Assembly: GCA_023313575.1 (NCBI GenBank)
Contig: JAJTTP010000005.1
Location: 1,674,001 to 1,738,000, forward strand
Reading direction: 5' to 3'
Length of the DNA stretch: 64,000 nucleotides
Origin: Eutypella sp. D-1
Taxonomy: Eukaryota > Ascomycota > Sordariomycetes > Xylariales > Diatrypaceae
This document shows positions 59,393 to 64,000 of this stretch, one piece after another; position 1 is the first letter of the stretch; the number at the start of each line of letters is the position of its first letter. The notes beneath the pieces were generated by a model that worked only from the letters and a program-made list of their open reading frames with translations, searched no databases and was not told the DNA's origin. The position numbers and the translations under genes are program-made.

Positions 59393-59643
59393 TTATTTGG
59401 TTGGCTTGGGTGGCTTGGGCACGCCGGTGGTATCGTACTGTGTTTCTCACGTGTTAGTATTTCATCAGTGGACGTTAGATGCCTGGAGTTTGAACTTACA
59501 GAGCCGCGACTCATGTTGGTCAGCTCACCGGTGGAATAGATGGCCATTTTTGTTTTCGCTGGTCTTGTGTTGGGGTTTTCTCTAGGGTTGGCTCTTGATG
59601 ACTCTTTTTCGGTGCTTGATGATTTAGACGCAGGAGTGAGCAA
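59393..59643 (-). CDS. Small two-exon candidate protein (62 aa)
   Basis: Exons 59643-59500 and 59437-59393 on the minus strand, joined in phase over a 62-nt intron with a consensus GTAAGT donor, an ACTAAC branch site and a CAG acceptor. The product begins with a polar, Ser/Lys/Asn-rich stretch (SKSSSTEKESSRANPRENPN) and ends MAIYSTGELTNMSRGSYDTT followed by GVPKPPKPTK. An internal ATG at 59547 would give only this last 30-residue part, which looks the more conserved. No signal peptide or known domain. The very good intron signals are the main support; the family is not recognised. Confidence 0.55.
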
Positions 59644-61392
59644 GTGTAAGTAGGCAGGAAGATGCTGTACGAGAGAGCTGTTGATGATGAAGAGGAAATT
59701 TCATGACTAGATGGCGACCCTTCGAGCTATTCTTATAGAAGTTTACCAGGCCAGATTGGCTTCCTAAGTATATGCCTAAGCATATGTCTAGACCGTTCTT
59801 TCCTTTACCGTAAGGAGTCAATACGATGTCAAACACGCCTGTTGCGTGGGACAGATAGGCTGTGTGTCGCGAAGCCATGCATATGTAGCAAACGTCCGCC
59901 TTTTCTTACGCCTTCCCCCTTATCTTTTTTGGTCTATTGAGTGCTACAAACATCCCGTTGTGCTATAGATACAAATTTTTCTCAGACCGGCATCTATGCT
60001 TCCTTGCACCCTTCACTGAATCAAGCGCTCGCCTGCCTAATCTGTACGTGAGGTCGGTATAGGAGAATAGGATGTCTCCCGTGGATATAGAGAAAAAGCC
60101 GGCGAGTGGGTTTCCCCGTTGTCTAGGACAAGAGCATATCCTACATATCCGGCACTAGACAGTGTCTAGCGGACGATGCAAAGGATAGGCACGGCCCGTA
60201 ATGATCGGGTGGCGGGACAGTGTATCGGCAGTCGGGTGCTATATGCTCATGATCCTAGATCCCGGTGAATTCCACGTGGTGGAAGCTGAACTCTCACCGT
60301 CACCGTCGCACAAGAACGTTCCTTTGCTTGGTGATGGGTAAGGCAAACGCGCCACCCGAAAACAGAGTTTCCAGGATCTGGTTTTCTTTTCGATTACACA
60401 AGTGGGCCATAACGCCTTAGCTGAGGCCTTACTGCAATGTTATAGGCGAGAGTGCGACGCGAGATTCTACCTAAAGTCCGAGATGAGTGGAGATAAAAAG
60501 AAAGAAAACGAAAACGAAAAGGGGTGAAACCAAGCCACACCAACGCTAGAACTCTCCCCCTTACTCTCATAGCAAACTCAGCTATAAGCTAACACAGGTA
60601 AGCACAAATCTTTCCAACCCATCCTCAATCCCGCCTTTTCACATGCAATTCCCACCGGTGTGGTTCGACTGCAACACGGCGCCCCCACTGAAGCACAGAA
60701 ATGCAAGGGGCGAGAGAGAGAGAGACCGGAGATACTTCCGGGACTGAAGTGGGGAATGTTCCTGTGTAGTTGGGTCTCAGGAGAAAGAAAGAAAAAAAAG
60801 AGGGCCATTGATTGCCTTGCCTTTCTTCTTCTCCTCTTTCAGCTGCGCTTCCCCTACGCGCACGACTCCTGGACCAATTTCCATGCGCGCGGTCCCAGGT
60901 GGCACCACGGCAATGAGGTGATGCAGGCCCGGTTGACTTCCCCGTGCAACATCTGTCTCGTAACCCTCTTGCCTCGAGGCAGTCTGCCCCACCCTCACCC
61001 CTAGAGGCGCCTTCATAGTGACAACCTTCGAGGAATGCGCTTGCTAGTGCCCTTAGGTATGGGATTACTTCCAGCAATATGGTCTGTAAACGAGGTTGGT
61101 GCAGACGATCAAGGTTTTAGAGCATCCGTAGTTTCTTCTGTAGGATACTCTTCTAGTCACAGAGCTTATCATGTCATTTCATGCCGAGAACCGAATAGAG
61201 ATAGCTATTTTATTATTATCTGTTTGTTGCCTAGAGTTACCGCAATTCCCTAGTACCGAAGGCCCCTTTTATTTTTGTCCAAAGAAAACACCCAATCTTT
61301 GTTAACAACTCGGAGACTGTGCTTGCCGGCTCGCCTCGCGCCGCAAAATTCCAGACCGCTAATCAAGATCTGACTACAGACGCCTTGGCCGT
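59644..61392. other. Intergenic stretch
   Basis: About 1.7 kb with no supported gene. An A/G-rich run lies at 60494-60525, GA repeats at 60711-60724, and A-rich runs at 60780-60800. It contains the promoter of the small two-exon gene at its left end and the 3' flank of phosphoglucomutase at its right end. Confidence 0.5.
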
Positions 61393-63312
<1,920 letters not shown>

Positions 63313-64000
63313 GATGAGGTTTTTATCGAATACAAAACGGAAGGATTGGATATGCCAGAAATCACCTGGGCAGGTTACCTGGGTGGGTAGGCAGAGGGGT
63401 GAAATATATAAATACTTAGGTATGATAAAGGTGCAGAGAGAGTTGGGCCCAGGAGACTAAATAGTTCGAAACTACTACTACCGAACTAAATTGTCGAGGA
63501 TGGCTTTTTGTAGGAACCCGGGAATGGATTTATGATTTATTAGGTTCCAAAGTTGAGGGGTACCTACTAGGTAAATATCCTGTATAAAGAGAAAAAGATG
63601 CGTGCCCAGGTGCGTTCTACAGACGATTCTAATGGCGGGGTTGGTTGGTATGGTTACGTGCACGCGTAGCAAGCTTCCCCTTCCCCCCCGCAGCGGTCTA
63701 CCCTCCTTAACCGCAAAAATGACCTCATTTTCGAGGTGGGGGTTTTGATGTTATGCCAGTGTGTGTAACTTATCAGGTACTCTGGTACTAACACCTTAGG
63801 TACATAGGTAGCTTTTCCAATAACCATAAAAGGCACAGTTTATCCTCTTATCAGAGACTGTATCTATTGGGCTTGAAAAATGAGATTAATACAGTGCTAA
63901 TGAATACCGTCATGCACTGATGCCTAAAGAGCCTGGATTTGAGGAGGATATCTCAACCAACTGATGATCCATCCACCTTACGATATTTCGGAAAGTTATC
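63313..64000. other. Promoter region of phosphoglucomutase, right edge
   Basis: ATATATAAATAC near 63404-63415 is a TATA-like box on either strand. Several TACCTAGG/CTTAGGTAC-like elements (near 63560 and 63797) recur. No coding frame is convincing up to the end. Confidence 0.5.

Noticed and set aside
60625..61077. Open frames on both strands of about 115-150 codons
   Set aside because: Composition is random, there is no homology-like motif, and both strands are equally open, as expected for a GC-rich non-coding patch.

Overview
The window reads as nuclear DNA of a filamentous ascomycete (Pezizomycotina, most likely a Sordariomycete). Genes carry one to eight short introns, mostly 48 to 110 nt, with GTAAGT/GTATGT-type donors and CTAAC/CTGAC-like branch sites. 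Products include a CENP-H kinetochore subunit, ATG11, an Nhp6 HMG-box protein and a DUF7053 protein of the filamentous-fungal kind. Intergenic DNA is long and full of microsatellites, homopolymers and a recurring TACCTAGGTA palindrome. No prokaryotic organisation, plasmid, prophage or CRISPR signal is present.

Layout, left to right. 1-634 (-): 5' part of a conserved fungal protein with a nucleotidyltransferase-like GDID motif, running off the left edge. 2264-3286 (+): alpha/beta hydrolase. 6781-8500 (+): four-exon MFS transporter of the allantoate-permease/ACS type. 9976-11127 (+): mitochondrial ribosomal protein bL9m. 11747-11983 (-) and 12578-12722 (+): two small candidate genes. 13663-14839 (+): mitochondrial phosphate carrier. 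16368-18807 (-): nine-exon, 551-residue conserved fungal protein of unknown function. 22244-22901 (-): Nhp6. 29635-30636 (-): CENP-H/Fta3, followed divergently by ATG11 at 32753-37338 (+), which may have one more C-terminal exon. 41897-42793 (+): secreted GH128 glucanase. 43442-43523 (-): intron-containing tRNA-Trp. 44489-44832 (-): small mitochondrial membrane protein. 47137-48450 (-): DUF7053 protein. 52641-53466 (+): small basic nuclear-type protein. 55339-56317 (+): secreted SurE-type phosphatase. 57501-58274 (+): secreted PL20 glucuronan lyase. 59393-59643 (-): small two-exon candidate. 61393-63312 (-): phosphoglucomutase.

Most genes are unrelated housekeeping loci: mitochondrial translation and transport, chromatin and kinetochore, autophagy, sugar-phosphate metabolism. 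They do not form an operon or a biosynthetic cluster. Three secreted carbohydrate or phosphate-active enzymes (GH128, SurE, PL20) lie in the right-hand third but are separated by unrelated genes. I found no clear new multi-gene system. The observations most worth following are the probable extra ATG11 exon, the unknown nine-exon protein, several very small spliced ORFs, intron-retention switches that change protein tails, and the palindromic TACCTAGGTA family. All gene models are read by eye; exon joins were checked for phase but not against transcripts.
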